From contig RZZW01000013.1 of the NCBI GenBank assembly GCA_009929695.1, forward strand, positions 1 through 64,000: DNA of 64,000 bases, in the 5' to 3' direction. The position numbers and the translations under genes were made by a program. Source of the stretch: Clostridia bacterium (GTDB lineage: Bacteria; Bacillota; Clostridia; Oscillospirales; Ruminococcaceae). The notes beneath the pieces were generated by a model. That model was not told the origin of the DNA and searched no databases. It was given only the letters and a program-made list of their open reading frames with translations. This document shows, piece by piece, positions 62,551 to 64,000 of this stretch (position 1 is the stretch's first letter; each line of letters opens with the position of its first letter).

Positions 62551-62820
62551 TTAAAGACCGGCAGAGCTTGGAGCCTTATCCGGGGGTGGAGCTGTTCTCA
62601 CTTTTTCTTTCTGTTTTTTGGGTGAAACTGCTCTCGGGGATTCGTCATTTGCGGTTTCGTCGATGTATTCCCGGACCGTAGCTGGGACATATTTTTCATA
62701 GAGCTTTTGCATAGAATCACAAAGCTCCTGTTCCAAGTCCGCGTCTTTCTTCTCCATGTAGCGTTTTACCGCACGAAGCTTTTCCGCTTCCATTTGTATG
62801 GTGATGCTTTCTTTTTTCAT
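62551..62820 (-). CDS. DUF6103-type small ICE protein
   Basis: 89 aa from ATG 62820 (AAAAGGAGGACTCCCAAT upstream). ESITIQMEAEKLRAVKRYME and DLEQELCDSMQKLYEKYVPA, PATVREYIDE match a small family constantly found in clostridial ICEs near relaxase genes. The C-terminus is a Lys/Pro tail. May be another RHH-like DNA binder; function not known. Confidence 0.8.
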   Translation of the reverse strand: MKKESITIQMEAEKLRAVKRYMEKKDADLEQELCDSMQKLYEKYVPATVREYIDETANDESPRAVSPKKQKEKVRTAPPPDKAPSSAGL

Positions 62821-62889
62821 ATTGGGAGTCCTCCTTTTAATTTTTTGTAGGTTTTAGCGCTGCAAAGCAGAAGGAAAAAATCAGCCTGT

Positions 62890-64000
62890 TTACGGCAGAT
62901 AGTTCCTTGGATTCTTCTGCACACCGTTGATCCTTACCTCCAAGTGCAGATGGTTTCCGGTGCTTCGTCCGGTGGAACCCACCTTTGCAATGGTTTCCCC
63001 AGCCCCCACCGTCTGCCCCTCACGGACGAGAATTTGAGAGCAGTGCCCGTATAAAGTGACCATTCCATCTCCGTGGTCGATGGTCAGATAATAGCCGTAG
63101 CCTGTGTTTCCGTAGACGACGGTTTTCACCGTTCCTGCCTTAGCCGAGCGGATGGCAGTGCCCTTAGAGGCGCCAAGGTCAAGGCCGGTATGTCCTGCCC
63201 ATTCCCCTGTAAGGGGGTCCGTCCTGCCACCGAATTCGGAAGTTACCATGGAGCGCCAGCCGTTACCGAGTGGGGAAATGAAACCATCGGCAGAGGATTT
63301 TTGTGCCTCGGCATAGGGCCTGCCATACAGAACCTGCTTTCCTGAATCGAATAAATCTCGATAGACAACCTCCCCTCTGGAAGATGAGGCATCGACAACC
63401 TTGCCGTCCCCGGCGTAGATTCCCACATGGGTGATGTTCATAAAACGGCCGTTGGGCTTGTGGCTCCAGAACACCAAATCGCCGGGAGCAAGGCTTGATT
63501 TAGGAATGGTCAGCCCATTATCCACGCAGTATTTTCCCTGCGCCGCCGCCGTGCCAGGGAGGTTGACACCCAACTTTTTGTACGCCCATTGCACAAGGTA
63601 GCTGCAGTCAGTGTAGCTTCCCTGTCCGCGCAGCTCTTGGGAGTAGGGATCACCAAGGCGGGAAAGTCCAAGACGGACAGCTTCAGCGCCCACCTCACCG
63701 GTAGGCAAGTCAGAAAAGAAACCGTCAAGCCGGTCTGGAATCCAATCCTCCCACATGGTGGAATCGTCATCTTCGGCGGGTGCACCGATGCCGTATAAGG
63801 CATGATAATAGATTTCATTGGCATTTGCCTGATCCTCGTAGGTGATGGCTCTGCCGAACAATGTCCTGATGTTGTTATAGATAATCGGCAGAGAGGCAAT
63901 GGGAACAGCCACGGTATAAGTTTCCTCCGAGGTTGTGCCATCATCGTTTTCTACGGTGCGGGTACGTTCTTCGTAGGTGACGAAGCAGTCCACATATCGC
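62890..64000 (-). CDS. NlpC/P60 and M23 cell-wall hydrolase of the ICE, 5' end outside window
   Basis: At least 370 codons, open to the right edge. NlpC/P60 domain with catalytic Cys in YTDCSYLVQWAYKKLG and His in ITHVGIYAGDGKVVDAS, followed by an M23 (LytM) domain with EFGGRTDPLTGEWAGHTGLD and GNHLHLEVRI (metal-binding His-x-His). Such two-headed peptidoglycan hydrolases open the wall for the conjugation machine. Upstream part, probably with a membrane anchor, is missing. Confidence 0.9.
   Translation of the reverse strand, partial: RYVDCFVTYEERTRTVENDDGTTSEETYTVAVPIASLPIIYNNIRTLFGRAITYEDQANANEIYYHALYGIGAPAEDDDSTMWEDWIPDRLDGFFSDLPTGEVGAEAVRLGLSRLGDPYSQELRGQGSYTDCSYLVQWAYKKLGVNLPGTAAAQGKYCVDNGLTIPKSSLAPGDLVFWSHKPNGRFMNITHVGIYAGDGKVVDASSSRGEVVYRDLFDSGKQVLYGRPYAEAQKSSADGFISPLGNGWRSMVTSEFGGRTDPLTGEWAGHTGLDLGASKGTAIRSAKAGTVKTVVYGNTGYGYYLTIDHGDGMVTLYGHCSQILVREGQTVGAGETIAKVGSTGRSTGNHLHLEVRINGVQKNPRNYLP

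Overview
The window looks like chromosome of an anaerobic, probably gut-associated Firmicute of class Clostridia; I cannot name genus or species. Grounds: the order rimP-nusA-ylxR-ylxQ-infB-rbfA-nrnA-truB-ribF-rpsO-pnp, Shine-Dalgarno sites of the AGGAGG type, an ER-type SipW signal peptidase with its substrate family, clostridial c-di-GMP-I riboswitches, and an integrative conjugative element (ICE) carrying Gram-positive-type resistance genes.

Region 1 (1-22130, all minus strand) is a surface-protein locus. Read in the direction of transcription it holds an HD-GYP protein (c-di-GMP phosphodiesterase type), a YcgR-like PilZ c-di-GMP receptor overlapping by 4 bp a bitopic membrane protein, a broken SipW-type gene behind a c-di-GMP-I riboswitch, three more secreted proteins behind a clear promoter plus a second c-di-GMP-I riboswitch with terminator (the last is a giant adhesin-like protein cut by one in-frame stop), four further SipW-type proteins interrupted by a DUF559 nuclease-like gene, the signal peptidase SipW, a membrane-anchored McrB-like AAA ATPase and a DUF2357 protein running off the left edge. 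Seven of the exported or anchored proteins share a C-terminal EGxD motif, in six of them EGxDxxC. IS66-type fragments lie at both ends of the 9-17 kb block.

Region 2 (22385-34240, minus) is the translation and RNA-metabolism cluster, from a promoter and rimP leader at the right to the pnp terminator at the left. Region 3 (34247-47531) is ordinary chromosome: a GNAT acetyltransferase that seems to start at ATT, a class B-like sortase, GluRS, GlnRS, a GH2 glycosidase divergent from an AraC regulator, L-asparaginase and a MATE transporter. Most gaps between genes in regions 1-3 are filled with four families of interspersed palindromic repeats, absent from the mobile element.

Region 4 (47593-64000) starts with three orphan 5' halves of a tRNA-Ser gene and an intact tRNA-Ser(CGA), followed by an ICE: tyrosine integrase, excisionase, MazF, a sigma factor, a third c-di-GMP-I riboswitch, an erm methyltransferase, a mef-like macrolide exporter behind an attenuator with a 7-codon leader peptide, then conjugation genes (replication-type HTH protein, TraG/VirD4 coupling protein, toprim protein, MobP-type relaxase fused to Sel1 repeats, ribbon-helix-helix protein, DUF6103 protein, NlpC/P60-M23 hydrolase). 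Its right end lies outside the window.

The most interesting candidate is region 1: a c-di-GMP-regulated SipW/TasA-like surface-fibre system apparently linked to a membrane-bound McrB-like ATPase and DUF2357 partner.
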